Origin: Neocallimastix lanati (nom. inval.)
Lineage: Eukaryota; Neocallimastigomycota; Neocallimastigomycetes; Neocallimastigales; Neocallimastigaceae
Assembly (NCBI GenBank): GCA_016946835.1
Contig: JACVTC010000065.1
Location: 542,501-606,500 of the forward strand
Length of the DNA: 64,000 nt
Reading direction: 5' to 3'
Below are positions 25,602 through 38,886 of this stretch, one piece after another (the stretch's first letter is position 1; each line of letters opens with the position of its first letter). The translations under genes and the position numbers were made by a program. The notes beneath the pieces are model-generated. The model made no database searches. It saw only the letters and a list, made by a program, of their open reading frames with translations, and had not been told where the DNA came from.

Positions 25602-28357
25602 ATGTTACCAACTAATGATCTAGTTGGACCAGTCACTAACTCCATAAATAACAACAAATATTTCCTAACAATTTTAGATGATTTTTCAAGATATGGATGG
25701 GTGATCTTTACCCAAAATAAAACTGATGTTTTCAACAAATTTATTATTTGGCACAATGAGATATATAACACCACAAACATCACTGTAAAAGCCATCCGTT
25801 CCGATAATGGGAAAGAATTTCAGAATAGTCGTTTTCAAACCTTCTGCCAAGAGAATGGAATTAAACATGAATTCACGATTCCTTACAATCCATCTCAAAA
25901 CGGTAGAGCTGAAAGGTTCAATGGTACACTTATTTCTTCTGCTAAAGCACTTCTTAATGAATCTAAACTTAGTCATGACTTCTGGGAATACGCAGTAGAC
26001 ACTGCGAACTTCACTTACAACCGACTTCCCCACCAAGGAAACCAGAACAAAATCCCTTATGAATTATTTTATAATAAACCTGTGGATTATAGTTTCTTTC
26101 GAGTCTTCGGATGCAGAGTATATTTCTTTGTCCCAAAGGAGCTTCGTTCAAAGTTTGACAACAATTCTCATCCTGGTATTTTTCTAGGTTATAGCAATAA
26201 TACTAATGGTTATAAAATTTTTGACATTATCAATAACAAAATCATCCTAGCCCGTACTGTTGAATTTATGGAAAACGAACCAGGAAACTCTTTTTTTCAT
26301 AAAATATTTCCCAATAACGAATTCAGGGAGAGTAATAAAGTCAAACAATTAAGTCATTACGATTACAATAATAAAATCAATAATAAGAACAGTGGAATTA
26401 TTGAAAATAATTTTGAAAGAAATATAGATACAAATAGAAAACTTAATATAAGTAATAATAGTAATAAAAATCACATCATCAATAAATATAATGATAAAAA
26501 TAGTATCACTACTGACATCAATTATAATGATGAAGTCACTATCATCAACAATAATTCTGACAAAACAACAAAAAATGATCCAACAAAACAAAACAATAAC
26601 AATCAACATAACAATTCAACAAATATTAATAATAAAATCTACAACGTAATAGAAGGTAACAAAAATAAAAATTTAAATAGGACTCAGAAAGAAATTAATA
26701 ATATTAATAATGAATATAAAGAGAACAATAAAGACAGAAACTATCAATATATAGAAGGAACTAAAAGAAAGTCAAATAATAATTCATTTAATATTAATAA
26801 AAGAAAAAAGATAAGTAATAATAACAATACACTAATTGAACCTTACAACTACAAAGACATATTCAAACTAAATGATAAATCAGAATGGTTAAAATCAGTA
26901 AAAGAAGAACTTGATAATATGGAAAGACTGAAAGTATTCACAGTAGTCAATACGGCACCCTCAGGATCAAATATTATTTCATCCAGGTGGGTATTTAAAT
27001 ATAAAAGGGACTCAAATGGTAAAATAATTAAAAGAAAAGCGAGACTAGTCGCTAAGGGATATACCCAAGAATACGGTATCGACTATAAAGAAACATTTGC
27101 TACTACCCTCAAACAAGATACCATTCGAATTATTACAGTCATTTCAGTAAACATGAACTTCAAAATAAAACAAATAGATATTAATTCAGCTTATTTAAAC
27201 GCTCCTCTTAATGAACATATATACATGAAAGCTCCAGAAGGACATCAATCTTATGAGAAATCTTTTTGGAAACTAAACAAAGCTCTCTATGGTCTAAAGC
27301 AAGCAGGTAAAGAATGGAACAATAAATTAAACGAAGAATTAATAAAAATAGGTTTTACCAGATTAAAAAGTGAACCTTGTGTATACAAGAAAATTAATAA
27401 TAAAAAGGAAATAATATGTATTTTGTCAGTCTACGTTGATGACATACTTATTGCTGGAACATTAGCTGAAATAAATTCAGTAAAAGAATTAATCAAAAGA
27501 AAGTTTAACATAAAAGACATTGGGGATGTAGAATTCGTTATTGGCATAAAATTTAATAAAATTAAAGATGAATATATTCTACATCAATCAAGGTACGTAA
27601 ATGATATTTTAAACAAATTCAGTACTGACTCTTATATAAAAACAACCAAAAATCTTATTCCAAAAGAAAATCCTCAAATGAGAACAAAGAAATTTAATGA
27701 AACAAATACCGAAACGCTATTGGCAGCTTATTATATTTAGGAATATGCACCAGACCAGATATACTCTTCACTGTTAGTAAAGCTGCAAGGAAATCCAGTG
27801 ATCCTACGATGGAAGATTGGATGAATGTTATGAAAATTTTTAATTATATCCAGCATACAAAAAACTATGGTATTAAAATCCAAAAGGGGATGAATTTAAA
27901 GGTATATGTAGACGCAGATTATGCAGGAGATCTCAACACAAGGAAATCTACTTCTGGATTTCTTATGATACTTGGAAATACACCAACAAACTGGTATTCA
28001 AAACTACAACATTGCGTCTCTACTTCCACGGCTGAAGCCGAATATTACAGCCTAAGTGAATGTGCTAAACACTCTTTATGGTACAGAAATTTCATGAATG
28101 AATTAAATATAAACATCGATTATGTTACAATATTCGTTGACAATAAAGCAACAATATACAACAGTGAAAATCAATCAATAAACCCAAAATCAAAGCATAT
28201 TGATATCAGGTACCATCACATTAGAGACTTAATCAGTAAAAAACTAATTGTACTAAAGTATGTAAAATCTAAAAGTAATCTAGCAGATGGATTTACCAAA
28301 TTTTTAAACAAGACCTTAATGGACAATTTCAGAAACACCTTATTAACGGAATTTTAA
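25602..28357 (+). pseudogene. copia pol region: integrase, RT, RNase H
   Basis: Parts in order: integrase core (about 25602-26290; SDNGKEF, NGRAERFNGTL and FGCRVYFFVPKE are visible), a long Asn-rich linker (about 26300-26840), reverse transcriptase (about 26845-27610; RWVFKYKRD, DINSAYLNAPL and YVDDILI) and RNase H (about 27820-28350; DADYAGDL, STSGF, STAEAEYY). The protein order IN-RT-RH is diagnostic for Ty1/copia. It is part of an incomplete element and is treated as a fossil. Confidence 0.9.
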
Positions 28358-28437
28358 AAGAAATTAAATTAAAAATCTATGTTCATTTTTTTTTTCTTTG
28401 TTAAAGTTTTTTTTTTGAAGCTAGATTTTTGGAGGAG

Positions 28438-28715
28438 TGTTAAAAATAACAATTATTAAATTGATTATTAATTTATTTTTAATATTGTAATAACCAACAA
28501 ATTATATTTGTAACATTCATTAAAGTATAAAACCAAGTAATGATTTTATTGTTTAAAAATAATTCTTAATTTTAATAAAAGAAGGAACATAATAATAAAA
28601 GATATTTTAAATAATCGTAAAACTAAAATAAATAAATGTTTATTTTTACTGAATAATGTGTTCTATTTTTAATAACTTAATAATGATAATCATTTATCGA
28701 AATATATTTTTGACA
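28438..28715 (+). repeat. 3' LTR of the young copia element
   Basis: 278 bp, near-identical to 25059-25336, followed by AAAAA. Confidence 0.9.
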
Positions 28716-28929
28716 AAAAAATATCTTCAAAAAAAATTTAAATTTAAATAATATAAAAAATATCTCCAAAAAAATTTAAAAAATTTTTCAAAAAATCCAA
28801 AGTTTAATAAATAAAATTCTATTAATAAATCTGAAAGTAAATTTTCTTCCAAAAATTTAACAGAAATCAAAAAGAATTATATAATAATAAAAAGGAATAG
28901 AGTTATGATTTTTTAATATATTGCTTTCT

Positions 28930-30480
28930 TTCAATGAAAGATAAAATTAATATTGAAAATGAGGATCCAAAAATAGAAGAAATTCCTCATCAATATCAAG
29001 ATTTAGCAATCGTATTTAGCAAAAAAGAAGCCGATAAATTACTTCCACACCGTTTAACCGACTGTAAAATTGTTTTAGAAAAAAAAAAGACGCCTCACTT
29101 CATTATGGCCCAATTTATCAATTAACTGAAGAAGAATCACAAGTTCTATAGGATTATTTAAAAGAAAATTTGGAAAATGGATTAATTAGACTATCAGAGT
29201 CACCTGCTGGATATCCTGTCCTTTTCCAAAAGAAAAAAGATGGTTTCCTTCGGTTATGAATGGATTACAAAAAAATAAATGCAGTAACTATAAGAAATTC
29301 ATATCCTCTCCCTCTAATAACAGATATAATAGAAAAAGTAAAAGGTGCAAAATACTTTCCGAAATTGAATTTACATTCTGCTTCTAATTTAATAAGAATA
29401 AAAGAAGGTGACGAATATAAAACTACATTTAGAACTACATTCGTCCATTATGAATATTTAGTTATGCCGTTTGGTTTAAAAAATGCACCTGCCACTTTTC
29501 AATCATTTATTAACTCTATTCTTAGACTATACTTGGAAAGATGTGTGATCTTATATTTAGATGATATATTAATTTATTCCAAAGATTTGGAGGAGCATCA
29601 TAATCAAGTCAGAAATGCCCTTCAAACTTTAATTAATAATAATTTATATCCAAAATTAAAAAAAAATGTGAATTTGACCAGAATAAAATTGAATTTTTAG
29701 GTAACATTTTATCTGGTGATGGTGTATCTATTGACCCAAAAAAAATTAAATCAATCGAAGAGTGGCCAAAACCAGAAAATTTAAAAGATGTTCAAAGATT
29801 TATTGGCCTATGCAATTACTAGAGAAGATTTGTTAAAGATTTTTCAAAAATTGCAAAACCCTTACATAATTTAACAAGGAAAAATATTAAAATTTTTATG
29901 GACAAATGAATGTGAAAATGCTTTTAAGGAATTAAAGAAAAGATTAATTACTTCTCCAATTCTACTTCATCCTGATATTACAAAATCTTTTATAGTAGAT
30001 TGTGATGCAAGTAATTATGTTATTGGTGCTGTTCTATTTCAAAGGGATAAAGATAATAATTTACATCCAGCAGCATATTATTCTAGAAGTTTACTATATG
30101 CCGAAATAAATTATACAATTACTGATAAAGAAATGCTTGCTATAAGAGATGCTTTTTATTGCTTGGAGACATCTACTCCTTGGTGCTAAATATTAAATTA
30201 CTGTCTATACAGATCATAGGAATTTAATATACACATTAGGAGGAAAGGTTGCAAATCAAAGACAACACAGATGATACCTTTTCTTCCAAGAATATAATTT
30301 CATAATAAAGTATAGGATGGGAAACAAAAATAGAAAACTTGACAGTCTATCTAGAAGACCTATTTATATTAAAAGCAATACTGAAGAAAAACCTGAAAAT
30401 ATTTTAGACATTAAAAATGTTAAGAAATTTCATGTTTTGTTAGCATTGATAGTGACCTTTTAGAAAGAATTATTGATGCT
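28930..30480 (+). mobile_element. Ty3/gypsy pol relic (RT and RNase H)
   Basis: Recognisable RT pieces (FSKKEADKLLPHRLTDCKI, PFGLKNAPATFQSFINSIL, LYLDDILIYSKDLEEHH, and YKKINAVTIRNSYPLPL just before) are followed by an RNase H-type stretch with DHRNLIYTLGGKV. The family is clear. The copy is broken in a handful of places and no flanking LTRs were found. Moderately old. Confidence 0.85.
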
Positions 30481-31139
30481 ATCAAGTCTGTGTAAAATGC
30501 TCTTATGGAACAGATTACAATTACGTTAAATACTATTAATAATAATACACAACTAAAATTTATTTTATTATAAAAACTTCTTTTTTAATAATATCTCTTT
30601 ATTAAAATTCTTTTATTAGTTACTAACAGTAAAATAGTTAATAACAACTACATTTCATTAATGAATAAAATAATTTTACATGTATTTATATTTTTTCTTA
30701 ATTATATTATAATATATTATTTCTATTTACTTTAACATATATTCAATATAAAATAAACAAAAACTAATCAAAAATTAATAAAAGTTATAAAATTACTAAA
30801 AACTAATTCAATAAACATTTTATTTAATTTGTTTCGAGTTAAATTGAAATATTTTATTTTATGACTATTAAACTAACTAAAATTAAACTAAATTTAAATT
30901 ATTTATTAAAATATTTTATTACTAATTTTAAGTTATATAGAAATTAATCTTATATTTTTAAATTTATAGATTGTAAAAAATTTAGAATTGCTATTAATTC
31001 GTATAAATCAATGCCTTACATAAATTGATATATTTTACATAATTTTAATGTATTTACATTACTTTGTAAACGTGAATTACATTAAATAATTTAATGTACA
31101 AAATAAATTAATATATTAAGATATTGATTATATCTTTAC
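30481..31139. other. AT-rich spacer
   Basis: No gene or repeat recognised. Confidence 0.4.
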
Positions 31140-31580
31140 AACCTCGCCCTTTAAGTCGAGCTCTTGCAAAAATCATTTCTTGAGAGAATTTCTATTACAA
31201 AGGGTTGATATTTATGTCTAACAATATAATCATTAACATGATCATCATTTTTAATATAGTCTTGATCCTTTGTTCTTGTTTTATTTTTTCTTATTTTTTC
31301 TAAAGTAATCTTGAATCAATTGTTTAACTAAAATTTGATCTTCATCTATCCAGGAGTCTTCATTTGATCCTTTCCAAAGAGATAAGGAAACGATTCATTT
31401 TGGAACTTTCTTGTTGAGTTAATTCTTTTTGAAACTCTCTTGTTGAGTAATTTTTTTTTTGGAACTTTTTTTGTTGGATAATTTCTTTAGAATCTTTTGT
31501 GTTAGATAATTTCTTTGGCTTCTTCCTGTATGGGTTATACCTGTTAGCTTCCACTAGTTTGGCTTTACCAGAATTAATGA
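31140..31580 (-). mobile_element. possible retroelement-derived relic, - strand
   Basis: On the - strand a frame (31360-31554) reads MEANRYNPYRKKPKKLSN followed by three to four degenerate repeats of about 10 residues (like KELTQQESSK), encoded by a unit of about 30 bp. Upstream fragments such as DYIVRHKYQPF remain. The neighbourhood suggests a decayed retroelement, but the family cannot be named. Confidence 0.35.
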
Positions 31581-32092
31581 CTTCTAATTAAAAATTAAAA
31601 AATTAAATTAAATTAAAAATAAAAAAAAAGCTTTTTTTATTTTATTTTATTGTCCTCATTAATTTTTTTTTTAAGTTTTCGGCTTTATGTGTGTGTGTGT
31701 TGATGTAGTTGTAGTAGTAGTTGATGTGGTTGTTGTTGTAATTGTTGTTGTTGCTGTTGTATAATAAATTAGCACTAGTTTTATTTGGTCTTCGTGTACT
31801 CCAAAAAAAACTTTATACTAAGATACTGTGTAAGATAGCATCTAAAGTTTATATATATGTGAATGGTTTAATCAAATATTTGTGAAAGAGGTTAATATTA
31901 TAACATATTAGCCACTGCCAGATATAAGTTAAATACTTTTGGAAAGCAGAAATTAACTTATAAGTCACTCATTATACGTTCAATACTGTTTAAGGGTTCA
32001 TATACCTGACTTAGGCAAATTCACTTAGTATACCGAAATACTAAGGTCCCCCTGTGTGGTTGGCAGTTGTAATATATAGTTGTTTTAATAGT
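31581..32092. other. spacer with GTT/GTA microsatellite
   Basis: A GTGTGTG/GTTGTAGTAG tract lies at 31690-31760. The next 280 bp are less AT-rich (for example GGTCCCCCTGTGTGGTTGGC near 32045-32065) and non-repetitive, but give no frame or RNA I recognise. Confidence 0.4.
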
Positions 32093-32557
32093 TGTATTAG
32101 ATTTTGTTAATTTTCCTTTAAAAAATAATAATGAAAATAAATAAACAATAGCTAATAAAATATTTTATTTTATTATATGTTTTATTATTCCTTCTTTATT
32201 TATTTTATTATATAATTATTATCCATTATGTTATATCAAATATAATTATAAACTCTTAATATTATTATTTAATACTATTACAATTATAAACTATTCATCA
32301 CTAGTTTTTAAATATACATTTCATCAGTATATTTATATATTTAATTATTATTAATTATATCTCTATTCTAATAAACTAGTTTTTGGATTCTACATTTCTC
32401 TTATTATTTTATTATAAATCAAAGAATCCCCTTCTTAAATAAATAATTTATTAAAATATATATAATTATAAATTATTAATTCACCAATAATATTTTTATA
32501 TAAAAATTTAACTATAATATTTCATTAAAGTATAATATTTCTATAGGTCACGTATCA
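32093..32557 (+). mobile_element. LTR-like unit, family A (older copy)
   Basis: Ends GGTCACGTATCA at 32557, like the family A units at 46919 and 48264, and is followed by AAAA. The left end (about 32093, TGTATTAG) is uncertain. The body is diverged, so it is old. Confidence 0.5.
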
Positions 32558-32561
32558 AAAA

Positions 32562-33067
32562 TGATACGATATTTTATTTATGTATCTAAATTAATATTTG
32601 TTTTTGGGCAATAACAATAAGGAATTATTATAAAATAATATATTCTAATATTAAATAGAAATAACACATACAATAGTACAAAATAAAGTAATGAATATAT
32701 CTTTTTAATGTTTTCTTTATTTATTATTAATTATTAATTATTACATCAATTATTATTATTACATATATAAATATTATAATTAATTATCTCAAATATATAT
32801 ATTCATCTAATTTATAAATCAATAAATATAATAAAACATTAATATCTCTCTTTAACAATACTAAACTAAAATATAAAAAAAAATAGCTATTTATGTGAAT
32901 TAATTTATCATAAGTATAAACTTATAAATAAAAGAATTCTCCGTTTTAAATTTATTATTATAAAATTATATATATTATTATAAAATTATTACTGACCAAT
33001 AATATTTAAGTATTTCTTAAACCTAAAGAATCTACCTAAATATCATATTTATAGTGGTCACGTATCA
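32562..33067 (+). mobile_element. LTR-like unit, family A
   Basis: Starts TGATACGATATTTTATTT and ends GGTCACGTATCA. It is flanked on both sides by AAAA, giving the pattern unit-AAAA-unit-AAAA. Close relative of 46919-47391 and 48264-48729. No tRNA is seen next to this array. Confidence 0.75.
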
Positions 33068-33071
33068 AAAA

Positions 33072-33414
33072 TGTTATGGTTCAGAGGAATTTATAAGTCT
33101 TAATTTATTTATAGAAATTTATTAAGTTAATTATATTTTTTTTTTTTTATTAAGATTTTATTTTTTCCTTTATTTATTTAAGAATTAATATACAACTTTT
33201 ATAATAATTTGATAATTTTATCTTTTAATTAAAATATTGTCTTAAGAATTAATAACTATTTACAATTATTTAATTTATTCATTATTATTATTAAAATTAA
33301 TATTTTTTTATTTAATTTTTCTGAGTTAAGAATTATTTTTATCTAAATAATTAATTATTTATTTAAGGAGAATATTTACATTTTAAATTAATTTTAATTA
33401 TTTTAATTATTTTT
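33072..33414 (+). mobile_element. partial LTR-like unit, family D
   Basis: Begins TGTTATGGTTC immediately after the AAAA spacer, matching the start of the unit at 37121. Its right end is not clear. Confidence 0.4.
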
Positions 33415-36050
33415 GTAACGATATCAGCATCGTTGATAAAATGTAACAATTTCCTTAATTTAGAAATTGTCCTAAAAGTGGTAATTGCTTATCAAAAGTA
33501 TTTTATATGTTATTATTTATTAATTATTATCTATGATTATTTATTATTACTTATTATTATTTGTTATTATTTATTACTTTTTATTATTATTTATTATTAT
33601 TTATTATTATTTATTATTATTTATTATTATTTATTATTATTTATTATTATTTATTATTATTTCCTAGTTTAATAACTATTCTAATAATTATAAATTATTT
33701 TTATTAACAAAATTAATAATTATTTAATTATACATTAAATGAATTATCAATTTTCATATTTTATTAAATTTTTACTATTAAATTTTTATTATTAACTTTA
33801 TTTATAATAATTTGTCAAATTATATAAAATTAATGTAAATTAAAATAAGTTATCCTACTAATAATATTTAAATAAGCATGTATATATATATAGTAAAAAT
33901 TGTATAACAAAATAAAATCAATCTTAAATTCTTAACAATAAAATATTTTAATGTGTTGTTTCTCATTTATTGTGTTTAATAGATTACAAGTCTCATTGAC
34001 TCTTCTTAATAACGAATTAAATAAGAATTAAATAAATATATATATGTCTTTTAATAAGTGAAATTAATAATATTAAAAGATAATGCTGAATATTGGTCAG
34101 CGTTTATTAAAAGATAGAGCTGAATATTGTTAAATACATAAATAAATATTTTAATTTCATTATACATGATGTTAAATAAATTGGCAATACATAGATTCAA
34201 TGAACTAATTTATAATAAACATCATACTAATATGTAAGAACTATAAATTAAACCAATATTTTAATTATATTATAAATTATATTGAATGAAATGGCAATAC
34301 ATGGATTCATGGAACTAATTTGAATAAACAATATATTAATACGTAAGAATATAAATTATCCAATAAAAATATTAAACTTCATTTTTCATTTCCTCCCCAA
34401 CCAATACTTAGTAATAATAAAAAAAAAAAAAATAATAATTATTTCGAACCAATCAAAATAATTATTATATATCAAAAAAAAAAATTACAATATAATATTG
34501 AAATTAATTAAACACAATACTGAAAATAATAACATTATTCGTATAACCTTGAATTGCTCAATAATAATTTTTTGCAGCTCTTCAAATACATCTTAATAAT
34601 ATTCATTATATTTTTAATAAAATTATTTTTCTTTTTTCAAAAAATCACAACATCTAAGAAGTCAAAACAAAATGAGAAGAGGTCAAACATCAAACCAACC
34701 AACCCTTGTCAGTGAAAACGAACAACCAACTCCAAAAGGAATCAATTTTACTTATTCTGAAAATTTTAATCGGGTAGTTGAATTAACTACAGAAAACTAC
34801 CCAGATTGGAGAACTAATATTCTTTATCTACTACTGATCAATAACCTCGAAAGTTATGCCTTAACAAGAAAGCTAAAAAAACTTAGAAGAAGAGACATCA
34901 AAGATGATCCTGATGATTACTTAACTGACCAATTTGACCCAAGTCTGGTATATGACAAAGAAACGAGCCTCCTGGATATTAAAAGTGACGTTATGGTAAA
35001 ATGGATCATCATAAATAGTCTAGGTGAAGAAACAAGGAAAATTATCGCAAGCCAAGGAAAAACCGCCTTTGAAACATGGAAGACACTAGAAAAATCCTTT
35101 ACCGTTAGTCACGAGAGAAGATGTATGGAAATCAAAAAGAAATTAAATTCTCTCAAATATAACGAAGAACAAGATATAAATATATTCATAGCTACTATGC
35201 AGAACTTAATCGATGAACTCGAAAACATCGATCACGACATGGAACCTAGTACTAAAGCGGGAATATTCAATAGAGCACTCCCTGAAAACTTAAGATTCAT
35301 CAACGTATTCCAATACAAACACGATTGGAACAAACTCTGCGAATACGTGAAGAATGTTATCCCCGATATCATTTTTTTCCAATTTAAAAGAATCATTAAA
35401 ATCTGAGGAATCCACAAAACAAATATTTTTGACTACCTCAGATTTAAGTACAAATAAAAAGCACTTTTCATCCCAAAGCAAAAGAACATATAGAAATGGA
35501 AAATGTTATCTATGTAACAAATTCGGACATTATGCCAAGGAGTGTAGAAAATTCAACAAACCCATCAGATTCAATTTAATAAAAAATAAGAAATTTAAAA
35601 GTCAATCGAAAAATAATAACAAATATCACAAACTTTCAACAATTAAACAAGGATACAAACACAAAAGCTACAAGCAATTAAATTCACTCGAAAACAATAT
35701 CAATGATACCAACAATAATAACTCCTTATCAAAGGATTACAATACTGAAAACTACTCGTTTTTAGGATGCGTCATAAAAAATAATTTCAGTTCTCAGGTA
35801 ACTAATGAAATAACATCTTCTTCCCATAATGACCTTACAGCTTGGATTTTAGATTCAGGTTCCTCCTTACATTTGACAAATTCTTTAAAATACTTTACAA
35901 ATCTCTGTAACTGTAAGTAAAATATCATACTTCCTAATGGAAGTATTGTTAATTCTACCATTTCCGGCGACTTTATTGGATTTAATAATGGAAATAAAAT
36001 TACTTTGAGAAATGTACATTATGTTCCTCTTATTTTAATAAAAAAAAATT
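33415..36050 (+). mobile_element. second Ty1/copia element: 5' LTR, leader and gag-protease
   Basis: The 5' LTR runs about 33415-33988 (TGTAAC..ATTACA) and includes a TTATTA microsatellite. A leader with tandem repeats follows, then a copia gag of the UBN2 type from 34672 (NYPDWRTNILYLL, FETWKTLEKSF), a zinc knuckle CYLCNKFGHYAKEC near 35500, and a protease motif WILDSGSSLHLTN near 35845. Nothing of integrase or RT follows, so the element is incomplete with few visible breaks in the part present. A partial relative of its LTR lies at 59848. Confidence 0.85.
34070..34375 (+). repeat. tandem repeats in the copia leader
   Basis: Two copies of about 117 bp begin near 34180 and 34297, each with TGGCAATACAT-GATTCA-GAACTAATTT. 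They are preceded by a shorter doublet around TTAAAAGATA-GCTGAATATTG (34075-34135). Confidence 0.65.
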
Positions 36051-36103
36051 AAAAATTTGTATTACAAAAAAAAATTTATTTATTATTTTAATATTTATCA
36101 TTA

Positions 36104-36142
<39 letters not shown>

Positions 36143-37120
36143 TATATAAATCTATATCTATGATAATATTATTGGTTAAGAAAAATTTTTTTTTTTTTTT
36201 TTAAAAGTTTGTTCTACACTAAAGAAAAATTTTATTTATTATTTATTAAAAAAAATTATTAATGAAATATTTATTATTTTAATAAAAGGAAAAATATATA
36301 TATATATTTTTTATTTTATTGCAAAAAATAATAATAATAATAATAATAGTCGAACAAATTTATAAAAGCCTAAAATAAAAAATAAAAAAAAACTATATAT
36401 TTTAACGTCACTTCGCAAGAATGACCAGGATTTTATCAAGGATCGAACCTGACCTACCTCTTATTTTTTGCGTGAGTGAACAAACTATCACCTGTTGAAG
36501 TGTGTAGTTGCCTTCAGCGTGAAGGTTTTACAGTTCTAGAGCGTATTTGCCTAATTGTCAAGGATTTGTTCCTTGAGATACTCGCGTTTACAATCTACAA
36601 AACCTTGCAAAATTGTAAATAAGAGTTTATGAAATTAATATCCTGCAAGCTAACACTGTCTTACTCGAATATTAACTTCGTAAATTTGTTAACTTTTTAT
36701 TATTTTATTTTTTTTATTATTATTATTTTTTTATCTATAATCTATAATTAAATAAAGTTACTACAAAAACTAAAGTTTTCCAAAGTTTTTTTTTTTTTTT
36801 TTTTTTTTTTTATGATAACTTTTATTATTATTAATATTAATATTAAATTATTAATTATTATTATTTAACATAACTTTTGGATAATCTGATAGTATACCCT
36901 GTCTGACGTGCAGCTTGCCTCTTCACGGCGTCATGCCATGCGGGTACCAAGGCTACTGTATTCAATATAAAATACAGCAGTCCAGAACCTACTAGCCCAA
37001 TTACTATGTAGGTTAAACTTAGCCCGGAAATCTATATCTAAGGCTTTGTTAAATAATTTAATTAATAATAATATTAAATTTTATTTTTCTAATATTCCCC
37101 GATATCTCCACCATAATTTA
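36051..37120. other. spacer with less AT-rich islands of unknown nature
   Basis: Two islands stand out from A/T runs. About 36405-36660 contains, on the - strand, GGTTCGATCC, a Pol III B-box-like string. About 36880-37060 contains a - strand frame with LVPAWHDAVKRQAARQTGY. Neither gives a recognised gene or RNA. Confidence 0.35.
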
Positions 37121-37996
37121 TGTTATGGTTCGGGTTTTATTAGAAATTTTATTTAATTATTTAATTTTTTATTGGTTTTTCTCTCTACATTTTAATTATT
37201 GATAAACTTCACTTATTTATACTTTTTGAAAAAAATAAATATGTAAAGCTTTTCTACATTTTATTATCATATTTAAAAAAAAAATAATTTATTATTACTA
37301 ATTACTTCAAATTTTATATTAATTTACTATTACTAATTACTTCAAATTTTATATTAATTTAAATTAACTAATTCATCAGTATTTTTATTTTAATAAATTT
37401 TGTTTATATAATTTTATATTATTTTTCATATACTAAACCTAAATTATTTAATATATACGAAAAGAAACAAACAAAATTTAAAAAGATTTTACAGAAAAAT
37501 AAAGTTATTTTAATCAAGAATGTTAATATAATATTCTTATATTTTATATAAAATAAATTTAAAAACTATAATATATTTAATATTTATTATTAATTAATTA
37601 AGATTTGATTTTATTTGTGGGGAATAAAAATATTAAATAATCAATTTAAAAATAAAATAAAATACTAAAAAGAATGCAATTTTAATATTGATACAATATA
37701 ATAATAATATAATAATATATTTGAATAAAAATAAAATATTAATATTGATAATAAACACTTTAATAAAATAATAAAATTTAAGGTTAAATTATAGATATTG
37801 ATATTAATAATAAAAATATAAAATTATTGATAATATTTTAGAAACTTTTAATAAAAATATAGAAAAAAAATTATATTTATAAAATATTTTAGTATAGAAA
37901 ATATAGTAAAGTAATATTAAGTAAAGAATAATATAATGGATTCTAAAATAAGTTGAAATTCTAATTAATAATCCATTATATATTCATTCTTTACCA
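37121..37996 (+). mobile_element. LTR-like unit, family D/C (outer array member)
   Basis: Starts TGTTATGGTTCGGG and ends ATTCATTCTTTACCA, the same right end as the unit at 42572. Followed by TGAA. One of the oldest layers of the array that ends at the tRNA-Asn. Confidence 0.5.
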
Positions 37997-38000
37997 TGAA

Positions 38001-38606
38001 TGATACAATATAAGTAATAAAGTATCAAATTTTTATTTATTTAATTATAACGAGGTCGAGCAAATAGGGAATTTATAAAATAATATATTCCAACTCAAAG
38101 ATAATAAATAATAATTTACACAAATAATAAAATTTATTTATTTCTTTTTAAATCTTGTTTTTATTTATTTATTTAATTTTACATAAATTATTACAATTAT
38201 ATTTTATATTCCTCTGAATATAATAATTATTAACTATCTCTAATAATTCAATTTATATTAATATCTTAATAATAATTTTACTTATAATTGTAGGATTCAA
38301 CTCTTATCCTTTAACTATAAGTAATTACTTAATTATTTAAACTAAACTATAAGTTCTCTAAAACTATTATTTTACTCAATAAGAATTTCTAAAACAACAA
38401 GAAAACTCTCTCTTTAACTTTTATTTCATTCTCTTCTTTTAAATTTATTAATTAATTTTATCTTGAATATTATTGGCTGTCTAATTAATTTTAATCTATT
38501 TATATAATGATTTAGTATATTATATATTGTGATTATTTTTCACTATATTATTATAGGATTTTCTCTTTTGTTAATTTTCTTGCGTATTTCTAGCTGTATC
38601 GTATCA
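38001..38606 (+). mobile_element. LTR-like unit, family A (diverged)
   Basis: TGATACAATA..GTATCGTATCA, flanked by TGAA on both sides (37997-38000, 38607-38610). It shares AAAATAATATATTC with the younger family A units. Confidence 0.6.
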
Positions 38607-38611
38607 TGAAA

Positions 38612-38849
38612 TGATAAATTTTAGAAATTATCTTAATTTTAATATAGAATTAAAAAGTGATAATTTCAATTTATTTTAATAATAACTGTATAAGTTATTT
38701 ATGAATTAAAAAAAATGTTTTATTAAAAATAACACTAAAAATTTGATTTATTAGAACACTTGTTTTCTAATATTTTATTTTATAAATCTTTTATTAAAAT
38801 TTATTAAACATTATAAAATTTGAAAGTGATTATTAAAATTAAAAAATTA

Positions 38850-38886
<37 letters not shown>

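Larger units (their letters stand above)
25059..28715 (+). mobile_element. young Ty1/copia retrotransposon with near-identical LTRs
   Basis: Two 278-bp LTRs (25059-25336 and 28438-28715) start TGTTAAAAATAAC and end TTTTTGACA. By eye they differ at one position, and both outer flanks read AAAAA (5-bp target duplication), so insertion is very recent. The interior carries integrase, reverse transcriptase and RNase H of copia type, and a purine tract GGAGGAG sits against the 3' LTR. A gag part is not recognised, so the copy is not whole; it appears to have few breaks. Confidence 0.9.

Noticed and set aside
33433-33672. Tyr/Leu/Ile-rich 79-residue open frame
   Set aside because: It is the TTATTATTA microsatellite inside a copia LTR.
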